A program made the position numbers and the translations under genes. This document shows positions 1 to 8,521 of a DNA stretch of 64,000 nucleotides, piece by piece. The notes beneath the pieces are model-generated. The model did not search any database. It was not told the origin of the DNA and saw nothing but the letters and a program-made list of their open reading frames with translations. Source of the DNA: JBOCEF01 sp050586345 (GTDB lineage Bacteria > Pseudomonadota > Alphaproteobacteria > Rhodobacterales > Rhodobacteraceae); NCBI RefSeq assembly GCF_050586345.1, contig NZ_JBOCEF010000010.1, positions 41,451 to 105,450 on the forward strand. The letters run 5' to 3'. Position 1 is the first letter of the stretch. Each line of letters starts with the position of its first letter.

Positions 1-449
<449 letters not shown>

Positions 450-523
450 CAGGGTCCCTCCCGTGGAATGGTCTTTTCGCGCGGATCGCGGCGCATGCGG
501 CGCGCCGGCGCGCAGGTGCGGGG

Positions 524-973
524 TCAGATTTCGAAATCGGCGCGGGCCTCGTCGGCCCGGCGCACGCCGCGCGCGGCGGCTTCGCGGCAGAGGTCTTCCA
601 TGGTCACCGCGTCGAGGCGCGAGAGCAGGTCGCCCTGCAGCTCCTCCCACAACGGGGCCACGACCTTGGAGCCGAGCTCGCCGCCCGCGACCTCCTCGTC
701 GCCCTCGGCCTCGAGGGCGGCGACCACGCGCACCACGTCGCCCATGGTCACCCGGCGGCGTTCGCGCGCCAGGGTGTAGCCGCCGCGCGGCCCGCGCACG
801 CCCTTCAGGACGCCCGCGCGGACCAGTTGCTGCATGACCTGTTCAAGGTAGCGCTGGGGGATGCCCTGGCGCTCGGTGATGTCGCGCGCCTGCACCGGGT
901 TGGGGCGGGCGTTGTAGGCGACGTCGGTCACGGCCTCGATGGCCAGCATGGTCTTGCGCGAAAGCCTGATCAT
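524..973 (-). CDS. Rrf2-family transcriptional regulator
   Basis: DNA-binding regulator of 149 residues, a usual Rrf2 length. The N-terminal winged helix-turn-helix begins MIRLSRKTMLAIEAV, and the recognition region runs through QRYLEQVMQQLVRAG to the wing GVRGPRGGYTLAR. Only one cysteine is visible (in EDLCREA), so the three-cysteine iron-sulfur cluster site of IscR and NsrR is absent. Linkage to cysK makes a CymR-like role in cysteine metabolism plausible, but that is inference. Its ATG shares one base with the dut stop codon (TGATG), so the two are translationally coupled. Confidence 0.88.
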   Translation of the reverse strand: MIRLSRKTMLAIEAVTDVAYNARPNPVQARDITERQGIPQRYLEQVMQQLVRAGVLKGVRGPRGGYTLARERRRVTMGDVVRVVAALEAEGDEEVAGGELGSKVVAPLWEELQGDLLSRLDAVTMEDLCREAAARGVRRADEARADFEI

Positions 974-1452
974 CAGCCCTGCCCCGTGGATCCGAAGCCG
1001 CCGATCCCGCGGCGGGTTTCGTCCAGCTCCTCGGCCTCGACCCAGGCGGCCTGGAGGCAGGAGGCGAACACCATCTGCGCGATCCGGTCGCCATGGGCGA
1101 AGGTGACGGGCGCGTCGCCGTGATTGACCAGGATCACCTTCACCTCGCCGCGATAGTCGCAGTCGATGGTGCCGGGCGCGTTGAGCACCGTGACCCCGTG
1201 CCGGGCGGCGAGGCCGGAGCGCGGGCGCACCTGCGCCTCGACCCCGTCGGGAAGCGCGAGGGCGAGGCCCGTGGGCAGCATCGCGCGGGCGCCGGGCGCC
1301 AGGGTGACCGATCCGCGGTCCTCGGCGCACAGGCGCAGGTCCATGCCCGCGGCGCCGCGGGTTTCATAGGCCGGAAGCGCCAGCGCGGGGTCGTAATGGG
1401 GCAGCTTGCGGATGCGCACCTCGATCGGCGGCAGCGCGGTGGAGATTCTCAT
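973..1452 (-). CDS. dut: Deoxyuridine 5'-triphosphate nucleotidohydrolase
   Basis: Trimeric dUTPase that hydrolyses dUTP to dUMP and pyrophosphate, keeping uracil out of DNA and supplying dUMP for thymidylate. The 159 residues match the family. All five motifs are visible: AAGMDLR (34-40), RPRSGLA (76-82), GTIDCDYRGEVKV (94-106) with the catalytic aspartate region, GDRIAQMVF (121-129), and the C-terminal lid RRGIGGFGSTG (148-158). It overlaps the upstream coaBC by 4 bp (ATGA) and the downstream Rrf2 gene by 1 bp, indicating an operon. The coaBC-dut pairing is common in proteobacteria. Confidence 0.97.
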   Translation of the reverse strand: MRISTALPPIEVRIRKLPHYDPALALPAYETRGAAGMDLRLCAEDRGSVTLAPGARAMLPTGLALALPDGVEAQVRPRSGLAARHGVTVLNAPGTIDCDYRGEVKVILVNHGDAPVTFAHGDRIAQMVFASCLQAAWVEAEELDETRRGIGGFGSTGQG

Positions 1453-2705
1453 GACGCGCCTCCCGCAGCGGCCCGGGGGGCCGGGCTGTCCTCGGTCAGG
1501 GCCGCGGCGATGCGGGCCGCGAGGCGCCGGGCCACGGCGTCCTTCGGGGCGCGCTCCCAGCTCTCGGACCCGTCCGCGGTGATGATGGTGACGGCGTTCT
1601 CGGTCCCGCCCATGACGCCGGAAGCGGGCGAGACGTCGTTGGCCACGATCCAGTCGCAGCCCTTGCGCAGGCGTTTCGCCGTGGCGTGGGCGATCACGTC
1701 GTCGGTTTCCGCGGCGAAGCCGACCACCAGCGGCGGGCGGCCCGCGTCCCGGCGCGAGATGGTGCGCAGGATGTCCGGGTTCTCGGCCAGGGTCAGCGGC
1801 GGCGGCTGGCCGGAGCCGTCCTTCTTCATCTTGCTGCCCGCCGCAGAGGCGGTGCGCCAGTCGGCGACGGCGGCGGCGAAGACCGCCGCGTCGGCGGGGG
1901 TCTCCAGCCCCGCTTCGACGGCGGCGAGCATGTCGCGCGCGCTTTCCACCTCGACCACCGTCACGCCTTTCGGGCGGCGATGGGTGGCGGGGCCGGTGAC
2001 GAAATGGACGTCGGCGCCCAGCGCCGCCAGCGCCTCGGCCAGCGCCGTGCCCTGCGCGCCGGAGGAGCGATTGGCGATGTAGCGCACCGGGTCGATGGGC
2101 TCATGCGTCGGGCCGGAGGTCATCAGGATGCGCTTGCCCGACAGGGGGCGCGGGCCGCGGCGGGCGGCGATGACGGCCTCGGCGGCCTCGAGGATCTCCA
2201 GCGGCTCGGCCATCCGGCCCGGGCCGTACTCGCCGCAGGCCATGGCGCCGGTCCCGGGGCCGACCACGGTTACGCCGTCGGCCTGGAGGGTGGCGAGGTT
2301 CCGCTGCGTCGCCGGATGCTCCCACATCCGCACGTTCATGGCGGGGGCGATCAGCACCGGCGCGTCGGTGGCCATCAAGAGGGTCGAGGCGAGGTCGTTG
2401 GCCAGCCCGTGCGCCATCTTGCCCATCAGGTCGGCGGTGGCGGGCGCGACGACGATGACGTCCGAGGCGCGGGAGAGCTGGATATGCCCCATCTCCGCCT
2501 CGGCCGTCAGGTCGAACAGGTCCCGGTGGACCGCCTCGCCCGCGAGGGCCGAGACCGACAGGGGGGTGACGAATTCCTCGGCCGCACGGGTCATGACAGG
2601 GGTCACGGTCCCGCCCCGCTCGCGCCAGCGGCGGATCAGGTCGAGGCATTTATAGGCGGCGACGCCGCCGCCGATGATCAGAAGAATGCGCCCGGGTTCC
2701 GCCAT
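1449..2705 (-). CDS. coaBC: Bifunctional phosphopantothenoylcysteine decarboxylase / phosphopantothenate-cysteine ligase
   Basis: Catalyses two consecutive steps of coenzyme A synthesis: CTP-dependent ligation of cysteine to 4'-phosphopantothenate, then FMN-dependent decarboxylation. 418 residues. The CoaC half shows the conserved His74 (MGHIQL), the PAMN motif at 121-124 and Cys157 in MACGEYGPGRM. The CoaB half begins near residue 190 with KRILMTSGPTHEPIDPVRYIAN. I chose the ATG at 2705 because the homologous sequence begins there; the frame stays open upstream but only with Arg/Ala/Pro-rich noise. The stop overlaps the dut start by 4 bp. Confidence 0.96.
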   Translation of the reverse strand: MAEPGRILLIIGGGVAAYKCLDLIRRWRERGGTVTPVMTRAAEEFVTPLSVSALAGEAVHRDLFDLTAEAEMGHIQLSRASDVIVVAPATADLMGKMAHGLANDLASTLLMATDAPVLIAPAMNVRMWEHPATQRNLATLQADGVTVVGPGTGAMACGEYGPGRMAEPLEILEAAEAVIAARRGPRPLSGKRILMTSGPTHEPIDPVRYIANRSSGAQGTALAEALAALGADVHFVTGPATHRRPKGVTVVEVESARDMLAAVEAGLETPADAAVFAAAVADWRTASAAGSKMKKDGSGQPPPLTLAENPDILRTISRRDAGRPPLVVGFAAETDDVIAHATAKRLRKGCDWIVANDVSPASGVMGGTENAVTIITADGSESWERAPKDAVARRLAARIAAALTEDSPAPRAAAGGAS

Positions 2706-2866
2706 GTCTCTTTCCGTAAAAGGGCTTGCAGCCCACGGGCGAAACCTTAAGAGCCGCCCCGCCGCATGGCAAGGCGCCGCGGGGTCCGCCCGGCGCACGA
2801 GGGGCGCACGGGGGGCGGCGCGGGGCGTGAGCGCCGCCGCGCCGCCGCCGCGGCCGCCCGTGGCCG

Positions 2867-4405
2867 TCAGTCCAGCAGCGCCACCAGCAGCGCGCCGACC
2901 ACGCCGCCGCCGAGCCCCGCGCCCAGCGCCAGCCACAGCGCCGCGGCGGGCAGGCGGGCCGGGGCGGGCGGCGCCTCGGGCTCGGCCAGCTTCATCAGCG
3001 CGCGCTCGGCGATCTCGGGCAGGCGGGGGCCGAACCGGCCCAGCACCTGCGCCGTCGCCTTCATGTCCCGCAGCATCTGCGCGGGGCCGAGATTGTCGCG
3101 CATCCACTCCTCGACCACCGGCTTGGCGGTGGTCCAGATGTTGAGATGCGGGTCCAGCGTGCGCCCGACGCCCTCGACCACCACCATGGTCCGCTGCAGC
3201 AGGATCAGCTCGGTCCGCGTCTGCATCCCGAAGCGTTCCGTCACGTCGAACAGATGCGCCAGCAGCTTGGCCATCGAGATCCGGTCCGCCTGCTGGCCGA
3301 AGATCGGCTCCCCGATCGAGCGCAGCGCCTGGGCGAAGGTCTCGAGGTCCTGGTCCGCGGGGACGTAGCCCGCCTCGAAATGCACCTCGGCGACGCGGCG
3401 ATAGTCCTTGCGCAGGAACCCGAGAAGAATTTCTGCGTAGACGCGCCGCGTATAGGGATCAATTCTTCCCATGATCCCGAAATCGAGCGTCACCAACTCG
3501 CCCGCCGGGGAGACCTTCAGGTTCCCCTGGTGCATGTCGGCGTGGAAAAACCCGTCGCGCAGGGCGTGGCGCAGGAAGGTCTGGACGACGAGGGCGCCCA
3601 TCGCCTCCATGTCGATGCCGGTGGCGCGCAGCGCCTCCACGTCGCCCAGGGGCGTTCCGTCGACCCATTCCGTGGTCATCACCCGGCGGGCCGAGAGGGG
3701 CCAGTGGACGGCGGGGCTGCTGACGCCCTTGTCGCCCTCGGAATTGGCCCGGTACTCGGCGGCCGCGGAGGCTTCGAGGCGCAGGTCCAGCTCGGTCATC
3801 ACCACCGATTCAAAGTGGCGGATGACGGCGCGGGGGCGCAGGCGGCGGGATTTGGGCGCGAGGACGTGGATCAGGTTGGCGATGAACCAGAAGGCGTCCA
3901 CGTCCTTGCGGAAGGCCTTCTCGACGCCGGGGCGCAGCACCTTCACCGCCACCGCCTCGCCCGTCTCGGCCACCCGCGCGGGATGCACCTGGGCGATGGA
4001 GGCGGCGGCCACCGGCGGGCCGAATTCCGCGAACAGCTCGGAGACCGGGCGGCCCAGCTCCCGCTCCACCGCCGCTTCGGCCTCGGCCTGGCTGAAGGCG
4101 GGCATCCGGTCCTGGAGCACCCGCATCTCCCGCGCGAGGCGCGCGCCGACGACGTCGGGACGGGTCGAGAGGATCTGGCCGAATTTCACGTAAGCCGGGC
4201 CGAGCGCGGTCAGCGCGCGGACCACGGGGGGCAGCTCCGGGTCGCCCTTCAGCCCCAGCGGGCCGAGCGGCGCGAACAGCACCCGCGCGGCGAGGCGCAC
4301 CGGGGCGGGGGCGTCGACCTCTCCCAGCGCGTCGGCCAGCGCGCCGGTGCGCTGGAAGGTGGCGCCGGTCCGGGCCAGCCGCCACAGGTTGGCGAAGATG
4401 CCCAT
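2867..4405 (-). CDS. ubiB: UbiB family atypical kinase/ATPase for ubiquinone biosynthesis
   Basis: Membrane-associated ABC1/ADCK-family protein required for ubiquinone biosynthesis. 512 residues. The family-specific KxGQ motif is KFGQ at 74-77. The kinase-like core has AVKVLRPGV, the ADMHQGNL catalytic-loop region and the DFGIMGRI metal-binding motif. A hydrophobic, Ala/Gly-rich C-terminal stretch (about 485-512) is consistent with the usual C-terminal membrane anchor. It starts 3 bp after the ubiE stop, so the two are almost certainly co-transcribed. A 161-bp gap separates it from coaBC. Confidence 0.96.
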   Translation of the reverse strand: MGIFANLWRLARTGATFQRTGALADALGEVDAPAPVRLAARVLFAPLGPLGLKGDPELPPVVRALTALGPAYVKFGQILSTRPDVVGARLAREMRVLQDRMPAFSQAEAEAAVERELGRPVSELFAEFGPPVAAASIAQVHPARVAETGEAVAVKVLRPGVEKAFRKDVDAFWFIANLIHVLAPKSRRLRPRAVIRHFESVVMTELDLRLEASAAAEYRANSEGDKGVSSPAVHWPLSARRVMTTEWVDGTPLGDVEALRATGIDMEAMGALVVQTFLRHALRDGFFHADMHQGNLKVSPAGELVTLDFGIMGRIDPYTRRVYAEILLGFLRKDYRRVAEVHFEAGYVPADQDLETFAQALRSIGEPIFGQQADRISMAKLLAHLFDVTERFGMQTRTELILLQRTMVVVEGVGRTLDPHLNIWTTAKPVVEEWMRDNLGPAQMLRDMKATAQVLGRFGPRLPEIAERALMKLAEPEAPPAPARLPAAALWLALGAGLGGGVVGALLVALLD

Positions 4406-4408
4406 GGA

Positions 4409-5194
4409 TCAGATCTTCCAGCCCGAATGCAGCGCCGCGATGCCGAGCGAGAGGTTGCGGTACTTCACCTGCTCGTACCCCGCCGCGCGCATCCGCCGGA
4501 CGACCTCTTCCTGGTCGGGGAACTTGCGGATCGATTCGACGAGATACTGGTAGCTGTCCGCATCCCCCGCGATCGCCTGGCCCATCTTCGGGATCACGTT
4601 GAAGGAGTAGAGGTCATAGAGCTTCTGCATCCCCGCCTCGGGGATGTGCGAGAACTCGAGGATCATGAACCGCCCGCCGGGCTTGAGCACCCGGTAAACC
4701 TCGGACAGGCAGTCCTCCATCCGCGTGACGTTGCGGATGCCGAAGGCCATGGTCGCGTAATCGAAGGTATCGTCGGCGAAGGGCAGGTTCATCGCGTCGC
4801 CGACGACCCAGTCGGTGCGGTCCGCCTTCCCCTCGGCCTCGGCGCGCTTCTGCCCCTCGATCAGCATCGATTCGGTCAGGTCGCACACCGTCACGTGCCC
4901 CGTGCCGCGCATCCGGTCGAGCATCCGGAACGCCACGTCCCCGGTCCCGCCCGCGAGGTCGAGCATGTGGGAGCCCGGCCGCGGGGCCAGCCAGTCGGCC
5001 ATCGCATCCTTCCAGATGCGGTGAATTCCGAAGGACATGGCGTCGTTCATCACGTCGTACTTGCTGGCGACGGAGGTGAACACGCCGCGCACCAGCCCGG
5101 CCTTCTCCCGCTCGGGCACGTCGCGGAAGCCGAAATGGGTTGTGGTCTCGGGGCGGGCGCCGGTATCGGGGGCGGGATGGGTCTCGTCGGTCAT
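4409..5194 (-). CDS. ubiE: Ubiquinone/menaquinone C-methyltransferase
   Basis: SAM-dependent C-methyltransferase acting on the demethoxylated benzoquinol intermediate of ubiquinone synthesis. 261 residues from the ATG at 5194 (MTDETHP). Diagnostic segments are YDVMNDAMSFGIHRIWK, the SAM-binding DLAGGTGDVAFR, GDAMNLPFAD, MAFGIRNVT and LKPGGRFMILEFS. It is the first gene of the minus-strand ubiE-ubiB pair and is divergent from mutM, with only 37 bp between the two start codons, so the promoters must overlap or face each other in that short space. Confidence 0.97.
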   Translation of the reverse strand: MTDETHPAPDTGARPETTTHFGFRDVPEREKAGLVRGVFTSVASKYDVMNDAMSFGIHRIWKDAMADWLAPRPGSHMLDLAGGTGDVAFRMLDRMRGTGHVTVCDLTESMLIEGQKRAEAEGKADRTDWVVGDAMNLPFADDTFDYATMAFGIRNVTRMEDCLSEVYRVLKPGGRFMILEFSHIPEAGMQKLYDLYSFNVIPKMGQAIAGDADSYQYLVESIRKFPDQEEVVRRMRAAGYEQVKYRNLSLGIAALHSGWKI

Positions 5195-5231
5195 GACGAG
5201 GCATATAGCCCGAGAAGGCCGCGCCCGGAAC

Positions 5232-6083
5232 ATGCCCGAACTGCCTGAAGTCGAGACAGTAAGACGCGGCCTTGCGCCGGTGATGGAGGGGAAGCGCTTC
5301 GTCGCCGTCGACCAGCGCCGCCCGGACCTGCGCTGGAAGCTGCCCGAACGGATGCCCGAGCGGCTTCAGGGCGCGGTGGTCGAACGCCTGCGGCGGCGGT
5401 CGAAATACATCCTCGCGGACCTGTCCACGGGCGAGGTGCTGCTGATGCATCTCGGGATGTCCGGGCGGCTGCTGATCGACGGGGCCGGGACCGCGGCGCA
5501 TGTCCACGAGCGCGCGGCGCCCGGCAAGCATGACCACGTGATCTTCGACATGGAGGGCGGCGTGCGCATCGCCTTCAACGACGCGCGCCGCTTCGGGGCG
5601 ATGGACCTGTTCGCGGCCGGGGACGAGGCGGAGCACCCGCTGCTGCGCGCCCTCGGGCCCGAACCCCTGGGCAACGCCTTCAACGCCGCGCTGCTGCGCG
5701 CGCGCTTCGCGGGGCGGAAGACCTCGGCCAAGGCCGCGCTGCTCGACCAGCGAATCGTGGCGGGCCTCGGCAACATCTACGTGTGCGAGGCGCTGTGGCG
5801 GGCGGGAATCGCCCCCGCGCGGCAGGCCGGGCGGATCTCGGCCGCGCGGCTCGAGATCCTCGCCGCCGCGATCCGAGACGTGCTGACCGAGGCGATCGCG
5901 GCGGGCGGGTCGAGCTTGCGCGATTATCGCCAAGCCGACGGAGAGCTTGGATATTTTCAGCACGGCTTCGCGGTTTACGGCCGCGAGGGGGAGCCGTGCC
6001 GCCGCGACGGATGCGCCGGATCCATCGCGAGACTTGCGCAATCGGGCCGCTCGACGTTCCATTGCCCCGCCTGCCAGAGATGA
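5232..6083 (+). CDS. mutM: Formamidopyrimidine-DNA glycosylase
   Basis: Bifunctional DNA glycosylase/AP lyase that removes 8-oxoguanine and formamidopyrimidines. 283 residues. The mature N-terminus PELPEVETVRRGL carries the catalytic Pro2 and Glu3. The helix-two-turn-helix region includes LLDQRIVAGLGNIYVCEALW. The C-terminal zinc finger is C256-x4-C261-x16-C278-x2-C281. The start is fixed by the need for Pro at position 2. Divergent from ubiE, a common order in this bacterial group. Confidence 0.98.
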   Translation: MPELPEVETVRRGLAPVMEGKRFVAVDQRRPDLRWKLPERMPERLQGAVVERLRRRSKYILADLSTGEVLLMHLGMSGRLLIDGAGTAAHVHERAAPGKHDHVIFDMEGGVRIAFNDARRFGAMDLFAAGDEAEHPLLRALGPEPLGNAFNAALLRARFAGRKTSAKAALLDQRIVAGLGNIYVCEALWRAGIAPARQAGRISAARLEILAAAIRDVLTEAIAAGGSSLRDYRQADGELGYFQHGFAVYGREGEPCRRDGCAGSIARLAQSGRSTFHCPACQR

Positions 6084-6203
6084 ACCGGGGCTGCGGGAAC
6101 AAGGCTTGAACGCCCCCCCGCGCTTCGCTACACGCGGCGCTCGCTCCTCCGCGCCCCATCGCGGGGGGACCGAATTCAAGACGCCGACGGAGGACTTCCC
6201 CCA

Positions 6204-6980
6204 ATGGCCTACACCTCGATCATCGTCGAGACCCGCGACCATGTCGGGCTCATCAAGCTCAACCGCCCCGAAGCGCTGAACGCGCTGAACCAGGAGCTGC
6301 TGGGCGAGCTGAACGACGCCCTCGCCAAGTTCGACGCCGACGACAAGGTCCGGTGCATCGTCCTCACCGGGTCGGAAAAAGCCTTCGCCGCGGGCGCCGA
6401 CATCAAGGAGATGTCGGAGCAGAGCTTCGTGGACATGTTCAAGTCGGACTTCTTCACCGACAAGCATGACGGCGTCGCGAACACCCGCACCCCGATCATC
6501 GCCGCCGTGGCCGGCTACGCCCTTGGCGGCGGCTGCGAGCTGGCGATGCTGTGCGACTTCATCCTCGCCGCCGACACCGCCAAGTTCGGCCAGCCCGAGG
6601 TCAATCTCGGCGTCATGGCCGGCATCGGCGGCACCCAGCGCCTGACCCGCGCCGTGGGCAAGTCCAAGGCGATGGAGATGAACCTGACCGGCCGCTTCAT
6701 GACGGCGGAAGAGGCCGAGCGCTCCGGCCTCGTCTCCCGCGTCGTGCCGGCCGACAAGCTGCTCGACGACGCGCTCGCGACCGCCGAGAAGATCGCCGAG
6801 AAATCCCCCATCGCCACCATGGCGATCAAGGAATCGGTGAACCGGTCCTACGAGATGACCCTGGCCGAGGGCCTGCGCTACGAGCGCCGCCTCTTCCATT
6901 CGCTGTTCGCAACCGAGGACCAGAAGGAAGGCATGAACGCCTTCATCGAGAAACGCGCCCCCCATTTCCGGGGCAAATGA
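6204..6980 (+). CDS. Enoyl-CoA hydratase (crotonase family)
   Basis: Hydrates trans-2-enoyl-CoA in fatty-acid beta-oxidation. 258 residues, the size of short-chain enoyl-CoA hydratase. Both catalytic glutamates known from the mitochondrial enzyme are present with the right 20-residue spacing: E112 in GGGCELAML and E132 in GQPEVNLG. The oxyanion-hole region AAGADIKEM and the GIGGTQRLTRAVG loop are also intact. It lies between mutM and rpsT, as a separate unit followed by a GC-rich inverted repeat. Confidence 0.93.
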   Translation: MAYTSIIVETRDHVGLIKLNRPEALNALNQELLGELNDALAKFDADDKVRCIVLTGSEKAFAAGADIKEMSEQSFVDMFKSDFFTDKHDGVANTRTPIIAAVAGYALGGGCELAMLCDFILAADTAKFGQPEVNLGVMAGIGGTQRLTRAVGKSKAMEMNLTGRFMTAEEAERSGLVSRVVPADKLLDDALATAEKIAEKSPIATMAIKESVNRSYEMTLAEGLRYERRLFHSLFATEDQKEGMNAFIEKRAPHFRGK

Positions 6981-6986
6981 GCCGTT

Positions 6987-7012
6987 CCCGGGGGCGCCCC
7001 GGCGCCCCCGGG
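6987..7012. terminator. GC-rich inverted repeat after the enoyl-CoA hydratase gene
   Basis: Two perfect 12-bp arms (CCCGGGGGCGCC and its complement) separated by 2 bp, starting 7 bp after the stop codon. There is no T-tract, so it may be a weak or factor-assisted terminator or an RNA 3'-end stabiliser. Confidence 0.5.
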
Positions 7013-7087
7013 CTTGACGACTCCCCGCTTCGCCGGTAAGAGCGCCGCTCACACCGACAGGATACACAGAATTCACGGGACACACCC

Positions 7088-7363
7088 ATGGCCAACTCGC
7101 CCCAAGCTCGTAAACGCGTCCGCCAGATCGAACGCCGCACCGCCGTCAACCGCGCCCGCCGCTCGCGCATCCGCACCTTCATCAAGAAGGTCGAGCGCGC
7201 GCTGGACGCCGGCGATGGCGCCACGGCCGCCGTCGCTCTCAAGGCCGCGCAGCCCGAGCTGATGCGCGGCGTGACCAAGGGCGTGTTCCACAAGAACACC
7301 GCGAGCCGCAAGATCTCGCGCCTCGCGCAGCGCGTGAAGACGCTGCAGACGGCCGCCGCCTGA
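7088..7363 (+). CDS. rpsT: 30S ribosomal protein S20
   Basis: Small-subunit protein that binds 16S rRNA. 91 residues, highly basic. The typical S20 opening MANSPQARKRVRQIERR is followed by NRARRSRIRTFIKKVE, and the conserved GVFHKNTASRKISRLAQRVK is near the C-terminus. Followed after about 30 bp by a stem-loop terminator. rpsT just upstream of the dnaA region is a frequent alphaproteobacterial arrangement. Confidence 0.98.
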   Translation: MANSPQARKRVRQIERRTAVNRARRSRIRTFIKKVERALDAGDGATAAVALKAAQPELMRGVTKGVFHKNTASRKISRLAQRVKTLQTAAA

Positions 7364-7393
7364 TCCAGGCGACACCTGTCGGATCCCGCGTGA

Positions 7394-7418
7394 CGCGGCC
7401 CTGAAAGGGGCCGCGTTT
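7394..7418 (+). terminator. Rho-independent terminator of rpsT
   Basis: Stem CGCGGCCC / GGGCCGCG with a short TGAAA-containing loop, followed by TTTCGT. It begins 30 bp after the rpsT stop codon. Confidence 0.75.
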
Positions 7419-8015
7419 CGTGTGACCGGGGGACGCGAACCGCGCCCCGCCGCCCGCCCCGTCCATTCGGAAACCAGCGTCACGGACCTGTCGCCCCGCC
7501 GTCATGTTCCACGTTTGGTCCGGTTGCCGGGACAAGGCGTCTGAGACTAATGTCTCCCCAGCCAGAGGAATCGCCGGATGCGAGTCCCGAGGCCCAAGCC
7601 GCACAAAAGTAAGCCGACCAAATTCCGCAAGTATTGCGGATCGCGTTTACTTGCACCTCGCACATGAAAACTTGCGCGAGCGGAGCCAAGCGGCGCAACC
7701 GCCCCGCGAATAGAGCGTTCGTTAAGAGTTCCGGTTGTCGAAACCCTCGGGTTGGGCCTATCCTCGGAGAGCGATTCCAAGGGGCCCGACCGTGACGACG
7801 GCCCGCCGGTTTCGCGTCCCGGACTGTTCCGCGCCGCCCCCGGCGCGGTGCGTCCGCCGTTGCGCGTCGCGCCCCCCGGGGCCGCGCGCGGGGTCGGCCC
7901 CGGCGACGGGCCGACGCCGTCCCGTCCCGGCCCCGCCGGCCCGCGGACGGTCCCAGGATGATCGCCGAAGGACGGCCGCCCTTCCCCGTGGGCGGCTGCA
8001 GCAGCAGGAGCGCGC
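7419..8015. other. Intergenic region before the rhodanese gene and dnaA, with two small palindromes
   Basis: No convincing gene. The part from about 7540 to 7760 is less GC-rich than its surroundings and holds two perfect inverted repeats: GAGAC-TAAT-GTCTC (7543-7556) and TCCGCAA-GTA-TTGCGGA (7624-7640). These look like regulator-binding sites. I looked for DnaA boxes (TTATCCACA type) because dnaA follows, and saw none close to consensus, so an origin cannot be claimed here. The part from 7800 to 7990 is very GC-rich without visible structure. Confidence 0.5.
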
Positions 8016-8444
8016 ATGACCGTCGAGCAGCAGAATCCCGACGAGGCTTTCAAGGGCCTGGCCGAAGGCGACTCCGCCCTGGTCGACGTGCGCACCGTCG
8101 CCGAATGGTCCTTCGTCGGTCTGCCCGACCTCTCGGCCATCGGCATCCGCCCGATCCTGATCGAGTGGGCGCGATTCCCCGACATGTCGGCGAATCCCGA
8201 TTTCGTCGCGGCGCTCGACGAGGCCCTCGGGGGCGCGACCCCGAAGGCCATCTACTTCATCTGCCGGTCCGGCGCGCGTTCGATGAACGCGGCCCGCGCG
8301 GCGGAGGCCCATTTCGCGGCCGCCGGCGCACAGATCCGCTGCATCAACGTGGCCGAAGGGTTTGAAGGCGATCTTGACGCCGACGGCCACCGCGGCGGGT
8401 CCAACGGATGGAAAGCGCGCGGGCTGCCCTGGCGGCAGAACTGA
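8016..8444 (+). CDS. Rhodanese-like domain protein
   Basis: Single-domain rhodanese of 142 residues, probably a cytoplasmic sulfurtransferase or sulfur carrier. The CH2A-like segment LVDVRTVAEWSFVG lies at 22-35, and the catalytic Cys83 sits in the loop CRSGARS at 83-89, close to the CxxGxR(S/T) consensus. The ATG at 8016 is preceded by GCAGCAGGAGCGCGC, giving a Shine-Dalgarno-like AGGAG. It lies between rpsT and dnaA with 77 bp to the dnaA start, so transcription may run into dnaA. The physiological sulfur acceptor is unknown. Confidence 0.85.
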   Translation: MTVEQQNPDEAFKGLAEGDSALVDVRTVAEWSFVGLPDLSAIGIRPILIEWARFPDMSANPDFVAALDEALGGATPKAIYFICRSGARSMNAARAAEAHFAAAGAQIRCINVAEGFEGDLDADGHRGGSNGWKARGLPWRQN

Positions 8445-8521
8445 CGCGCCCTCAACGACGAAGAAGACCGGCGGCGCCCCTGCCCCCCCACAGGGCGCGT
8501 CAGGCCGGCAGGGAGAGACTC

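Noticed and set aside
7419..8015. Replication origin next to dnaA.
   Set aside because: No DnaA boxes near the TTATCCACA consensus and no clear AT-rich unwinding element were seen. In several alphaproteobacteria the origin is not beside dnaA.
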